Assembly (NCBI GenBank): GCA_963422445.2
Contig: CAXXOV010000001.1
Coordinates: forward strand, 124,001 to 188,000
Direction of reading: 5' to 3'
From: G963422445 sp963422445
Lineage (GTDB): Bacteria; Pseudomonadota; Alphaproteobacteria; Thalassobaculales; Thalassobaculaceae
Length of the DNA: 64,000 bases
The position numbers were made by a program, and so were the translations under genes. The notes below the pieces were generated by a model. The model saw nothing but the letters and a program-made list of their open reading frames with translations, did not search any database and had not been told where the DNA came from. Below, piece after piece: positions 52,116 to 61,745 of the stretch; the first letter of the stretch is position 1, and every line of letters starts with the position of its first letter.

Positions 52116-52502
52116 TCATGCCGAGCCGTCCTCCATCGTTTCCGCCATCACGCGGTGTGCCGCAGAGACGATGTCGTCGAGTTCCTTCTCCCGCCGCGCG
52201 TCGAGCATCCGATCCCGGTTGAGAGTGGCGAGCACGTAGACCATGCGGCAGGTGGTCTCGATGAGCGCGAGGTGTCCAGGCGACAAAGTTTCCGGGGGAG
52301 ACTCGCCGAGCCGATCCTCGGCGAGGGCGAGCGCGCCGGCACGCACGAGTTCGCCGGCCGGAATGCCGTGCCGCGCGGCGGCCCGTTCGATCAGGTTCCA
52401 TTCGGAATCGGAGAACCGGATCGAGCGCGGGCGGCGCGCGGCGCCCGGATTCTCGCCGGGCCTGTTCCCGGTTCCGGAATCTTTCCGATCGTTTCCCGAC
52501 AT
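52116..52502 (-). CDS. Ribbon-helix-helix protein, probable relaxosome or regulatory factor
   Basis: I choose ATG 52502 (MSGNDRKDSGTGNRPGENPG), 128 residues. RRPRSIRFSDSEWNLIERAA is a typical ribbon-helix-helix strand and first helix, GIPAGELVRAGALALAEDRL the second. The helical C-terminus (IETTCRMVYVLATLNRDRM) may mediate oligomers. In MobF systems a small protein of this fold (TrwA-like) binds oriT and helps the relaxase; its position next to the relaxase region supports that, though the helicase gene lies between. The stop is about 140 bp from the helicase start. Confidence 0.7.
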   Translation of the reverse strand: MSGNDRKDSGTGNRPGENPGAARRPRSIRFSDSEWNLIERAAARHGIPAGELVRAGALALAEDRLGESPPETLSPGHLALIETTCRMVYVLATLNRDRMLDARREKELDDIVSAAHRVMAETMEDGSA

Positions 52503-52960
52503 CCTTTCCGCCTTCTTCAGATCGATCCACAGATCGACTCCGGTCAGTTCCCTGCCCCGGAACGGAGTATCGACATCCCGTTCCCGGTCGAGACCGGGAC
52601 GCCCCACAAGGCCGTCGAGACCCGGCACGACCTCCCCGCCGGGCCTGTCGCCGGGCGCCGCGACGGGTGCTGCCAAGACCCGCATGAGGGCTTGGGCGGA
52701 GTGTGTTCGAAGCGTGGTCGGGCGACTACAGTCCGCCTACCCAACGTAATACCTCGTCATACGATCTGCAACCAAGCGCCACCGATCGGTGCTTTCGATG
52801 GACAGGCGCCGCTAGGCCCGCGCGGCAGTACGACAATCTCCGGTAGGCGGAGAGCATACGCTCGATCCGCCACACGTCTGAGGACATATGTCGTTGAATG
52901 CGCAGGAGAAGGTAGGGTATGCGCACGTATGCCGCGCCTCGCAGCCCGCTGCGTTCCGGT
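52503..52960. other. Non-coding stretch upstream of the ribbon-helix-helix gene
   Basis: About 460 bases. It would contain the promoter for the gene at 52116 and could contain oriT, but neither could be fixed by eye. A copy of the CACCGATCGGTG palindrome core is at about 52780. Confidence 0.35.
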
Positions 52961-53262
52961 GTGAGAACCAAGGCCGCCCCGGCGGTCGGGACGGCCGAAT
53001 CGGCAGCATCGAGGTTTGGGGAATCGACGCCGGGGAACCCGGCTGAGGGGAGCCGCTGCGGCGCGTGAGCGGGCGGCGGTGCGGCCGGAGCCGCAGGCAG
53101 TCGTGCGCAGCACGCTGCCGGAGGCTCGGGCGGAAGTGTCCGCACTGGTGCGGACACGACTGCACGGCGTAGTGCGGAGCGCGGTGCGCGGCGAAGCGGG
53201 CACCGGCGACGCACGGAGTGCTGCCGCGACGGTCCGAGGCGATGCCCGCAGCCGGCCAGAGC
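52961..53262. repeat. Long inverted repeat R2 (partner at 23937-24168)
   Basis: Reverse-oriented copy of R1. It contains an extra block of roughly 50 bases (around 53085-53135) flanked by GGCGG and a few extra bases near 53178. It includes GTCCGCACTGGTGCGGAC, a palindrome. Confidence 0.6.
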
Positions 53263-53743
53263 GAGCGAGGCGAGCACTGCGACGAGCAGGGCGCGCAGCG
53301 CCGTCGCGAGGAGCATACGGCGGTCGAGCGACCGATGCCGTCGATGATGATGACGACGGTGTCGGCCCGGCAACGGCGGTGAGCGCAGTGAGCCGCCGGG
53401 CAAGCGGAGCGCGAAGCGACGCGCCCAGATTCACCTTACCGTCCGGCACACCGGTCAGCATCTTCGGCACCGGCGGAATGACCAGCACCGGCAACACCGC
53501 CGGCAGCAGCATCCTCGTCACCATCGACCGCAGCGCCGGCATCGTCGTCGGCGACACCGGCACGATGCGGGGCAACATCATCGTCGTCTGGCGAGCGGTC
53601 TGCGGGGAAGGAGCGGCGGAGCCGCCGCGGAGCGCGGCGCCGCAGGCGACGCGCGAAGCGAAGGCGGGTGGCGGTCGCGGTGTCCGACCAAAAGGGGGAC
53701 CGCGCCGCCGGAGTGGCGACGCGGCCCGTGGTGGCGATGCGGC
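53263..53743. other. GC-rich stretch without a recognised gene
   Basis: Open on several frames but compositionally skewed. The plus-strand sequence RFTLPSGTPVSIFGTGGMTS could be a degenerate coding fragment; no family fits. Confidence 0.3.
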
Positions 53744-54661
53744 TCAGGCGGCGACGCGCTGGACCGGGATGCCGAGCGCGACGGCCTTGTCGACGAGGTT
53801 GTCGGTGATGCCGGAGCCGGGGAAGGCGATGACGCCCTTGGGCAGGAGGTTCAGCAGCTCGTCGTTGCGCCGGAACGGTGCGGCCCGTCCGTGTGCGTTC
53901 CAGTCGGGCTTGCACACCACCTGGTGGACGCCGTTGCGCTCGGCCCACTGGGCGGCGATGCGCTCGACGCCGGGGCCGCCGCCGTGCACGAGGATGATGT
54001 CCGCGTACTTCGCCTTCGCCTTGTCGAGGCGCGCGATGACGGCGCCGGCGTCCGAGACGTGCTTCCCGCCCGCGATGGCGACGAGCGTTCCCTCGGGCAG
54101 GTGCGCCCGGGTCTCGCGGTCCTTTCTCGCCCGCATGAAGTCGCGGGCGTCGATGGCCGCCGAGGTGAGCTTGCCGGTTTGGGAGACGTTGCTGCCGCGT
54201 CGCGGGCGCCAGGTGTCGCCGGTCTCGGCGCGGTAGGCGTCGGCTGCGAGGTCGCGCATCTTCTCGAACGCATCGCGCCAGTCGCCGAGTTTCTGCGCGC
54301 GGTCGGTGACGAGTTCCAGCTCGCGGGACTTGATTTCCGTTCCGTCCTGCTCGCGCTGGAGGTCGCGGAGCTCGGGGCTGAGCCGGTCGACGCTGCGGTC
54401 GAGCCTGCGCACCTGGGCGTCGAAGGTGTTGACGAAGCCCCAGAGCAGGCTCTCGCGCTCGTCTGCGAGCTGGAAGCCGTCGGGTCCGACGCCCTCGGCG
54501 ATGATGCGGAACGCTTCGCTCACGGCGTCGAGCGCGTCGTCTTCGTCCCAGACCTCCCTGGGGTCGAACTCGTCGCGTTCCGGAGTGGCGCCGAAGAGCT
54601 GCGCGTTCTCGCAAACGGTAGCGGTGACTGACTGGGACTGAGAGTTGTCGATATCGAACAT
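53744..54661 (-). CDS. DUF2493 domain protein (SLOG/YspA-like)
   Basis: A 305-residue protein from ATG 54661 (MFDIDNSQSQSVTATVCENA). The first half is helical (ALDAVSEAFRIIAEGVGPDG, VRRLDRSVDRLSPELRDLQ). The C-terminal 120 residues form a Rossmann-like DUF2493 domain: GTLVAIAGGKHVSD, DIILVHGGGPGVERIAAQWA, VVCKPDWNAHGRAAPFRRND, KGVIAFPGSGITDNLVDKA. SLOG-type domains bind nucleotides or their derivatives. DUF2493 genes are frequent on alphaproteobacterial plasmids, but their role is unknown. It heads a run of backbone genes on the minus strand. Confidence 0.85.
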   Translation of the reverse strand: MFDIDNSQSQSVTATVCENAQLFGATPERDEFDPREVWDEDDALDAVSEAFRIIAEGVGPDGFQLADERESLLWGFVNTFDAQVRRLDRSVDRLSPELRDLQREQDGTEIKSRELELVTDRAQKLGDWRDAFEKMRDLAADAYRAETGDTWRPRRGSNVSQTGKLTSAAIDARDFMRARKDRETRAHLPEGTLVAIAGGKHVSDAGAVIARLDKAKAKYADIILVHGGGPGVERIAAQWAERNGVHQVVCKPDWNAHGRAAPFRRNDELLNLLPKGVIAFPGSGITDNLVDKAVALGIPVQRVAA

Positions 54662-55113
54662 GGTGATCTCCTTCGATCGCTGAAGTGAAGAGCCTTGTGG
54701 CCCGTGACCGCCGGGGCGTACGTCTCCCGACGTTGGTCTATTGGTTCACGCGCGCGCAGGGGAGCCACATCAACTGGAACCGGATTCGCTCTCCCGAGGA
54801 CTTGGTTCACGCGCGCGCCGATGGGCCTAGGCGCGCCAGCGCCGTTGCCCTGCGAGTCCCGGCCGGAACGGAGCGCAAGCGGAGTGGAGGACCCCGCAGG
54901 GGTTGGCGCAGTGAGCACGTGTGGGACAATGGGCCAACGTCGGGAGGAGTGCCCAATTCCCCCATTGACGAACGTGCTTTTTGGCAAGCGGAGCGCGCAG
55001 CGAGCTTGCGAGCGGAGCATCCGTGTTTACAGTCAACCCGGACTCGGGGGTTGAAGGCGGTCTACCGGTATTTCATCCAGCGACGTTCACTGATTTCTCC
55101 ACAGGCCCGACAA
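54662..55113. other. Intergenic stretch with a 17-bp direct repeat
   Basis: No gene recognised. TTGGTTCACGCGCGCGC occurs twice, at about 54740 and 54803, 63 bp apart. These could be binding sites for a regulator or an iteron-like pair. Confidence 0.4.
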
Positions 55114-56074
55114 TCATGCAGTGATCGGAGTGGGAGCGGACGGCGCCCACTCGCGGTCCTCGCGCACGAGCACGTTGGCGAGGATGATGAGCTTGCGCAT
55201 GACGGCCACCACCGCAACCTTGTGCGGCTTGCCCTCTTCGGTCAGGCGCTGGTAGAGCTGCTTCATCTCGACGTTGTACATGCTGGCTGTCATCGCGGCC
55301 ATGAAGAGGACGTTTCGAGGCACGGCTCGGCCACCCTTGCAGTATCGCTTCCCGACCCTCTTTCCACTGTCGTCCGGGAAGGGGGCGACACCCACCAGGG
55401 AGGCGGCCTGGCGGCGACCGAGGGTGCCGAGCTCCGGCATCTCGGCACAGAGCACGGCGGCGGTGACGGGGCCGATGCCGGGTATCGAGCGCAGAATGCG
55501 GTCGCGCCGAGCATGCTCGGGATCGTCGACGATGACGACGCGGGTCGCGGCCTCGAGTCGGCTGATCTCTCGATTGATGTCGTCGACCAACTGCTTGAAC
55601 GCAGCGACGGTTTCCGGCGTCTCGTATTCCTTGATGGAGTTGGAGAGCGCGGTCTTGGTCTTGACCAACTGTGCACGCGCCCGGGCGCGGTCGCCGAGCC
55701 GGACGTGAGCGCCGCTGCGTGGCGGCGTCGCATCCGGGTCCATCGCCTGGCCAAGGCGTGCCAGCATGGCCGCATCGATGGGGTCGGTCTTCGCCAGTTG
55801 GCCGAGGGCCTGGGCGAAACGCCGAGCCTGTAGCGGGCTGACCACGGCGACGCGGAGGCCTGCATCGTCGAGGCTGATGTGCACCGGCCTGTGATAGCGC
55901 CCCGTGGCCTCGACTACGACAAGATCGACCTTCGCCTTGTGCAGCATCTTGCGAAGGCCGCGGCGGCCGCCGGCATCGTTCTGGAACTGCCGCGCCTCGC
56001 CCGAAGGGGCGATGTGGACGTCGAGAGTGGCCTTGCTGACATCGATGCCGGCGACTACCTTATTCTTGGTTCAT
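55114..56074 (-). pseudogene. IS110-family transposase, N-terminal frameshift
   Basis: ATG 56074 starts MNQ; a missing base in the next codon shifts the frame. The body reads NKVVAGIDVSKATLDVHIAP with the first catalytic Asp, LVVVEATGRYHRPVHISLD with the Glu, LGQLAKTDPIDAAMLARLG with two Asp, and the C-terminal IS116/IS110/IS902 domain with ILRSIPGIGPVTAAVLCAEM and ASLVGVAPFPDDSGK. The DEDD set is complete. IS110 elements lack classical inverted repeats, so the ends are not fixed. The frameshift at codon 4 may be a sequence error or a recent lesion. Confidence 0.8.
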
Positions 56075-56557
56075 GTCCCGTGACTCCTGTCCTTGCAACT
56101 CAATCCGGGTCTCACACCCACGCATCCGTTCAGGACGCACGGAACGAACAAGGGATGAGCCGACCAAGCTCCGCTGCGGATCCGTGTCCTTGGCGCGTAG
56201 ACGGTCCGACTCCTCCCAGCGGGGAAAGCGGCCGCTTTCCCCGCACTGCTTTTCCATCTAACGACGGAGCCGCAGCAGTCCCAAACCGTACTCAGTGACT
56301 GGGCCATGGCATGGCGTTGGTCGCCGAAGAGCGGCGGTTTTCCACAAAATTCGCGACCACAACAACTGTGGATAACCTCTTGTTCAAAGGGGCTAAGGCG
56401 GGTCATACAAGGCGCGAGGGATCGCAGCGGAAATCGGAGCGAGCGCAGCGAGTGGAGATTGCAGCGGAGAGCCCGGCCCGAAGGGGTCGCCCACAATCCA
56501 CCGCGCTGGAACAGACCCCGGTTCCGGAGATGAGCACAGCGGCGACCGTGGCCCGCA
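56075..56557. other. Intergenic stretch, possible origin-like DnaA boxes
   Basis: About 480 bases without a gene. TTTTCCACA at 56338-56346 and TGTGGATAA at 56367-56375 (complement TTATCCACA, the DnaA consensus) lie 20 bp apart facing each other. Confidence 0.4.
56338..56375. promoter_or_regulatory. Pair of DnaA-box-like sites
   Basis: One perfect (TTATCCACA on the minus strand) and one near-perfect (TTTTCCACA on the plus strand) DnaA 9-mer. They fall in a gene-free region of the plasmid backbone. Two boxes alone do not prove an origin. Confidence 0.4.
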
Positions 56558-56893
56558 TCACCCGGTCTCCCGTGCCCGGAGTATCTCGGCGGCCCAGGCC
56601 GCGGCACGGGCGAGCACGTGACCGTGACAGGGCAGCGGGTCGCAGCAGCAGGCGAGCCACATGCCGTCCAGGGCGGCGAGCTCCTTGAGCGCGACTTCGC
56701 CCGCGCGGATGCGCCGCCAGAGGTCGGCGCGATAGCGCGCGATGACCTGCTCCCTCGTTCCATCGCGTCCGACCTTGAAGGGGTTGCCCCACTTCGTGCG
56801 GCGGTCGATGAGCGCGGTGTTGTTGTGCACCTGCGCGTATTCGAGTTCCTCGCGGAGCTTCGGCTCGCGCTTCAGATTGACGATGGCGTCCAT
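56558..56893 (-). CDS. DUF4326 domain protein
   Basis: A 111-residue protein. The family core is complete: IDRRTKWGNPFKVGRDGTRE, QVIARYRADLWRRI and DGMWLACCCDPLPCHGHVLA with the conserved C-x-P-x-x-CH(G)H/D cluster. DUF4326 proteins are widespread in phages and plasmids; the biochemical activity is not established. The start (ATG 56893) overlaps the end of the toprim gene by about 20 bp, so the two are in one operon. Confidence 0.9.
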   Translation of the reverse strand: MDAIVNLKREPKLREELEYAQVHNNTALIDRRTKWGNPFKVGRDGTREQVIARYRADLWRRIRAGEVALKELAALDGMWLACCCDPLPCHGHVLARAAAWAAEILRARETG

Positions 56894-57931
56894 GACCTCT
56901 CTCCTCTCTCCCGGTCGGCTTGCCCGACCCTCTGCTCGACTCTTCCTCCCGCGAAGCGGAACAGGGGGCCGAGCCTGGCGGCGAGTGCGGCGGGACCGAG
57001 CGCGACGAGGTCGTCGTTGAAGTCCCCGCCTTCGGGGACGACGACCGTGGCGGCGACGCGAGCCCGCGCGCAGCGCCGGGCGAGGCGCATCGCCGCCCGC
57101 TCACCCTCGGCGTCGTTGTCGCGGGCGATGACGAGGCGGGCGAGGCCGGGCGGCGACACGAATGCGCCGAGGCTTCCGGCGGACAGCGCCGCTGCAGCGG
57201 TGATCTCCGGCACCGCGGTGACGAGCGACAGCACCGTCTCGATGCCCTCGCCGACCAGCAGCGTTCCGTCGGGCGAGCCGAAGCGGACCGCATGGCCGTA
57301 GATGCGCCCGAGGGCCTTGCGGGGCGATGCGACGCCCGCCTTGGCGGGCGAGCGGGGGTCGAGCCAGGTGCGCTGCACGCCGAGGATGGCGCCGTCGTCG
57401 CCGGTGACGGCGGCGACCAGCGCCGGCAGGCGTCGAACGCTCGCGCCTTCGCGGTAGCGAAGCGCGGGGTGGAAGCGCAGCGCCGCGAAGCGGCAGCGCG
57501 CGAGCCCCCGGGCGAGCAGGTAGCGCTCCGCGTGGGTGCCGCCTCGGTGGCGTCGTAGATCTCGCCCCTGCCCACGGCCGGCGCAGCCCCGGGAACGGGG
57601 TCCGGGGCAGGCGGCAGGGCGAGGAAGGCGCGGGCTTCGTCGAGCGCAGCGTCGGCGCACGGAGCCGGTGGCGGACGATGTCGAGCAGGTCGCCGTGCTC
57701 GCCGGTGGCGGCGTCGGTCCACTTGCCCGGCATGCCGGGAGGGTCAAGGCGGACGTAAAGGGAGCGGCCGCGGGCGCCGTCGAGGTCTCCCGCGACCCAG
57801 TAGCGGCCCTGGCGGCGGCCGTGCGGCAGGTACCGCCGGCACACAGCCTCGGCGCGAAGCCCAAGCGCGGCGGCGATGGAAGCCGCGTTCACGACGCGGC
57901 TCCGGCGCGAGCGGTGCACGATGTATGGCAT
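56872..57931 (-). pseudogene. Toprim-domain protein (plasmid primase-like), two frameshifts
   Basis: ATG 57931 starts MPYIVHRSRRSRVVNAASIA. The N-terminal part has GRYWVAGDLDGARGRSLYVR and WTDAATGEHGDLLDIVRHRL as in DUF7146-type proteins. The frame shifts near 57665 (continuing LDEARAFLALPPAPDP) and again near 57545 (continuing AERYLLARGLARC). The toprim domain follows: GTLLVGEGIETVLSL with the catalytic Glu and LVIARDNDAEGERAAMRLAR with the D-x-D. Such proteins resemble plasmid primases or helicase-primase partners. Two separated one-base lesions in an otherwise conserved frame could be decay or sequence error. Confidence 0.7.
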
Positions 57932-58071
57932 GGTTGGAAGCTCCTCGGCCTGGCGGGGGACGCCCCGATACCGGCCGCCCCTCCGGCTCTCGCCGGCGCG
58001 GCAAGGCGGGCGCGCCGCCCGGACGGGGACGGGCTCGAAAGGGGCGCCATGGGAAAGGGGACGACGCGCAT

Positions 58072-59904
58072 GAGACTGTGAAAGTATTTCTGTGAGCCCG
58101 AACAGGGCGGAACTCTGAGCCGATGACAGAGATCTCGACGAACCAGGTGCTGACGAGGGCGAATGAAGCAGTCTTTGTCCGCCAGTGTCCCGGTTTCCCG
58201 CAGCCTACAAGTGCTATGCTCGCCGGCAATCCAGGCAACCACAAGGTTTACCACGATGCCGGAGCGACGTTATCGGGAGGTGCGGTCCCGAAGCGAGTTG
58301 ATGCTTCTTCCGCCCTGCGTGGACAACTATGTGTCCGAACACAATCCGGTGCGCGCGATCGATACGTTCGTCGGCACGCGGAAGAACACTGCGGGGCCGG
58401 CCAGCCAGCCTACGATCCGAGACTACTGCTGAAGCTGTATCTGTACGGCTATCAACACCGGGTGCGCAGTTCGCGCCGGTTGGAAGCGGAGACGCGACGG
58501 AACCTGGAGGTGATCTGGCTGTGCCAGGGGGCCACGCCGAGCTACAAGACGATCGCGGATTTCCGCAAGGACAATGCATCTGCGCTGCGGGCAGCCAACC
58601 GGGAGTTCATTCTGCTATGCCGGGAGTTGTCCCTGCTGGAGGGTCGCCGGGTGGCTGTCGACGGGACTTTTCTGAAGGCCAATGCAAATGCGGACAGCAT
58701 CCATACGAAGGCAAGCCTGGGAAAGGGTCTGAAGCGTCTGGACGAAAAGATTGCCGAGTATCAAAGGCTGTTGGACGAGGCGGATGCAGGATCGGAGGAT
58801 GGAGAGGACAGCGGGGAGGATCCAGAACTGGCGGCGAAGATCGAGGCTCTGGTGGAAAGGCGCAAGCACAAGCAGTCTTTGCAGGAACGCTTGCAGGCAA
58901 GCGGGGAGAATCAGATATCGGAGGTGGATCCTGATGCGCGGGTGCTGAAGAAGTCTGGCAAGGCGGTAGGCGGCTACAACTGCCAGATTGCGGTGGACGA
59001 CCGGTATAAGCTGATTGTCGCGGAGGATGTCGTACAGGACGGCAATGAAGCCGGCCAGCTGGAGCCGATGATGACGAAAGCCGGCGAAGCCATGGTCGCC
59101 GAGCGATTGATCGGTCTGGCGGACTCCGGTTACTTCAGCGGCGAAGAGTTGAAGAGTTGTGAAGACAAGGGCCTGGACGTGTACGTACCGATACCGAGAC
59201 CTCCGCCCCCAAGAAGGGGTAAAGGCGACGTCATGCGATTCAGCAGAGACGACGATTTCCGTTACGATGCCCGAAATGACACGTATGTTTGCCCGGCCGG
59301 TCAGAGACTGACCCGAAGGGGATCGCCCCGCATAAGGGAGGGCAAGCGGTATTTCAGATATAGCTCGGTGACCGCGGTTTGCCGGGATTGTTCGCTGAGG
59401 GACCGATGCCTGACAAAATCGCAGTCAAGGCGGAGATTGGCCCGCTGGGAGCATGAGGACGTGATCGACCGGCATCGCACGAAGATGAGCGCCGGTGCAC
59501 CATGGATGCGCCAAAGAGCTACGCTCGTCGAGCATCCTTTCGGCACCATCAAGCGATGGGCGGGAATGGACCATTTCCTGATGCGTGGACTGGACAAGTG
59601 CCGCGGCGAGTTCAGCCTGATGACACTGGGGTACAACTTCAAGCGGGTGATGAACGAGTTGGGCGCGGATGCATTCAGGGAGCATTACCTCCAAGAACGG
59701 CGGACTGGGACGGTTACTGCGTGATATTGCTCTGGGAGTTGTGTTTTTCCGTCATTCAGCACGGCTTCGCGGCGTTCGCCCGCGATCGACTTTCCTCCGC
59801 CTCCGCGGACCCATAGTGCTCGGACGGCCGTACACCCGCCCGGCTGCATGAGAAAAGGGGACGGCGCCGAAGAGACTGTGAAAAGCCGATACTTTCACAG
59901 TCTC
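58072..59904. mobile_element. IS1182-family insertion sequence
   Basis: Inverted ends GAGACTGTGAAAGTA (left) and TACTTTCACAGTCTC (right) enclose about 1.83 kb with a single transposase gene. Just inside the right end, GAGACTGTGAAAAGCCGA gives an internal hairpin. A clear target duplication was not found. Confidence 0.75.
58256..59724 (+). pseudogene. IS1182-family transposase, one frameshift near the start
   Basis: ATG 58256 starts MPERRYREVRSRSELMLLPP and DNYVSEHNPVRAIDTFV; a lesion near 58372 shifts the frame, after which QPAYDPRLLLKLYLYGYQHR, LEAETRRNLEVIWLCQGATP and KTIADFRKDNASALRAANRE (DUF772 region) follow without further breaks. The DDE domain has RRVAVDGTFLKANANADS, IAVDDRYKLIVAEDVVQDGN, IGLADSGYFSGEELK and FGTIKRWAGMDHFLMRGLDK; a zinc-like cluster CRDCSLRDRC lies before it. 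Length after repair (about 490 residues) is normal for IS1182. Confidence 0.8.
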
Positions 59905-59953
59905 CGAAGCACCGACCCCAGGCGGGAGGGAGGAGGAAGCGACGTCCGTCCAC

Positions 59954-60277
59954 TCAGAACGGAATGTCGTCGTCCATGTCGGCGGTCTGCGCCGGGGCGC
60001 CGCCGGCCGGCATGGACGAGCCGTTCGCGGGCGCCTGACCCGCGTCAGTCGCGGCGCCGTTCCCGTTGGCCCCGTTGGGGCGGTCGAGGAACTGGACGCG
60101 TCCGCCGGGCACGAGCAGGATCTCGGTCGAGAAGCGGTCGCCGGTCTGCTTGTTGATGTACGACTCGTCGGTCGCGACCGACAGGTTGGCGCCGCGCCCG
60201 CCGCTGGTCAGGTGATTGACGGTGACGTCGGTGCCGAGGCGGCCAATGAGTTCCACCCGGTTCAGTCCGAATGCCAT
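59954..60277 (-). CDS. ssb: Single-stranded DNA-binding protein with an internal deletion
   Basis: A 107-residue frame from ATG 60277. The start MAFGLNRVELIGRLGTDVTV and SVATDESYINKQTGDR follow the SSB OB-fold, and the end ADMDDDIPF is the partner-binding tail. Between TGDR and FSTEILL the segment that normally contains EWHRVV and the central strands, around 50 residues, is absent; TGDR...DRFSTEI suggests recombination at a short GDR/DR-like repeat. The OB fold should be incomplete and DNA binding weak or lost. The tail is preserved. Confidence 0.8.
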   Translation of the reverse strand: MAFGLNRVELIGRLGTDVTVNHLTSGGRGANLSVATDESYINKQTGDRFSTEILLVPGGRVQFLDRPNGANGNGAATDAGQAPANGSSMPAGGAPAQTADMDDDIPF

Positions 60278-60384
60278 GGCGATTCTCCTTGCAAGGCTAG
60301 TTGATGACGATGGGTTGCGACCGGTCGAGGACCGGGGGACTCACTCCCCGGCCCCTTCCCGTTCACCCTCTTCAAGCCCTCCTC

Positions 60385-60579
60385 TCACTCCGCCGCGTGG
60401 CGGAAGGGCGATTCGCCGTGGAGGTCCGCGATGCGCCGCTCCGGGTACACGGCGTCCCGGTCGGGACAGCGCCGGGCGCGGTCGTCCTCGATGGCGTCGT
60501 GCATGGCGCGGGGGTCGATACCGAGTTCGGCAAGCACCTGCTCGCCGGTGACGGGGAAGTCGGGGTCGGTGTAGAACAT
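60385..60579 (-). CDS. Small conserved-looking plasmid protein, unknown function
   Basis: ATG 60579 gives 64 residues (MFYTDPDFPVTGEQVLAELG) with a charged C-terminal half (DAVYPERRIADLHGESPFRH). It has normal composition and lies in line with the other backbone genes. No family recognised. Confidence 0.5.
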   Translation of the reverse strand: MFYTDPDFPVTGEQVLAELGIDPRAMHDAIEDDRARRCPDRDAVYPERRIADLHGESPFRHAAE

Positions 60580-60697
60580 GGCCGGGGTCTCCTGTACCGG
60601 TTGCCGCATCCGGCAGCGGCGGGAGACCGTCTCCCTCTCTCGCAGCCGGGCATTCGCCCGGCACTCCGCACCGCTCTGACTCGAACTGCGGAGAGGG

Positions 60698-61234
60698 TCA
60701 GGCCGCGCGGCGGATGGCCAGCAGGCGCTCGCAGGCCGTGCGCGGAGAGAGGACGCCGAGGTTCAGCACCGGAATGCCGTGCTCGGCCGCGATGCGTAGC
60801 GCCATGCCGGTTCCGCCCACGATCTCGCCATCGGGAGACCAGCACACGATGGCATGGACGGGCCGGTCGAGGCGGGGCCCGAGCACGACTGCGGCGTTGC
60901 GCGCATGGAGCTTGCGCACGGCGGGCGAGCAGCGGTTCCAGGCGGGGTGCAGACGGGCGGCGAGGCTCATGCAGGCTTCCAGTTCCGATGGGGACAGCAC
61001 CCGGCAGTCCAGCCCGCCATGCCCGTTGTAGCCGCGCCACGGCAGATACAGTGTCCGCTTTTCGGCCGGCGCCCCCCCCCCCCCCCCCCCCCCCGGCAAA
61101 CGCGGTATCGGCCCCCTTCGCGCCGCCGCTCGCGAGATGCCAGCCGGCGCGCGCCAGCCATTCCGCCATCACGGTCATGTCGGCGAACACATGTTCGGGT
61201 GTGGCGCGGGCGCCGATGCCGGCGTAGATGAGCG
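60698..61234 (-). pseudogene. SLOG/DprA-like Rossmann protein interrupted by a 23-base G tract
   Basis: The first part, TTLIYAGIGARATPEHVF and LARAGWHLASGGAKGADTAF, and the second part, APAEKRTLYLPWRGYNGHGG to ERLLAIRRAA, form one SLOG-like nucleotide-binding domain (GIGxR...SGGAxGADxAF...LPW). They are separated by a run of 23 G (C at 61072-61094), which puts them in different frames; a run of 22 would align them. The start is unclear: no ATG lies at the expected place near 61234, though GGGGAGG precedes it. See the finding on possible phase variation. Confidence 0.65.
61072..61094. repeat. Homopolymer tract C23
   Basis: Twenty-three consecutive C on the plus strand, inside the SLOG-like gene. 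Nothing comparable occurs elsewhere in the window. Confidence 0.9.
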
Positions 61235-61397
61235 TCGTCTGTCGTAACCTCCCCGGTAGCGGCCGCAGGCCTCTCTCTCGCTTGCGGCCATCGCCCTCCC
61301 CGGGCCGTCCTCCAACGCCGGCATGCACGAGGGCAGGACGGGCCTGGAAGCGGCGCGCGCATCGGGGCGAGGCGTGAGGAGACGGGAAACCGTGGGA

Positions 61398-61745
61398 CGA
61401 TGGGAGCTCTGGCCGCTGGCGCTGTGGTGGCTGCCGGTCGGAGTCCCGGTACAAGCGGCGATGCTGCCGATGGCGGCAGGATCGTTGGTGTTCGACGCGG
61501 CCGGCTGCTGGCGCTCGGTTGCCGGAGGCTGTGGCGTCTCGGCTACCGGCGGGGCGCGCGGGCGCCGGGAATCGCGCTCGGCACTTTCACGGTGGCGGCG
61601 TCGATGCTCGTGGGGTTGTCGGGTCCGTCGGCGGTCGCCGTCGGTGCGGTCGCGCTCAGCCGGCCCGTGTGGATCGCATGGCGGTCGCTGGCGATGCCGG
61701 CGCGAAGGCGGCGCGCGGCAGGATCTCCGCGAGCCGGGGGGTGGT
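61398..61745 (+). pseudogene. Possible small membrane protein, frameshifted
   Basis: One frame has WELWPLALWWLPVGVPVQAA and AMLPMAAGSLVFDAAG; another, after about 61510, has ALGTFTVAASMLVGLSGPSA and VAVGAVALSRPVWIAWRSLA. Together they look like a two- or three-helix membrane protein with a one-base lesion. It is the only plus-strand candidate in the right-hand backbone. Low certainty. Confidence 0.3.

Noticed and set aside
54738..54820. Two 17-bp direct repeats as a possible CRISPR or iteron array
   Set aside because: There are only two copies, and nothing like cas or rep genes lies nearby; I note them only as a repeat.
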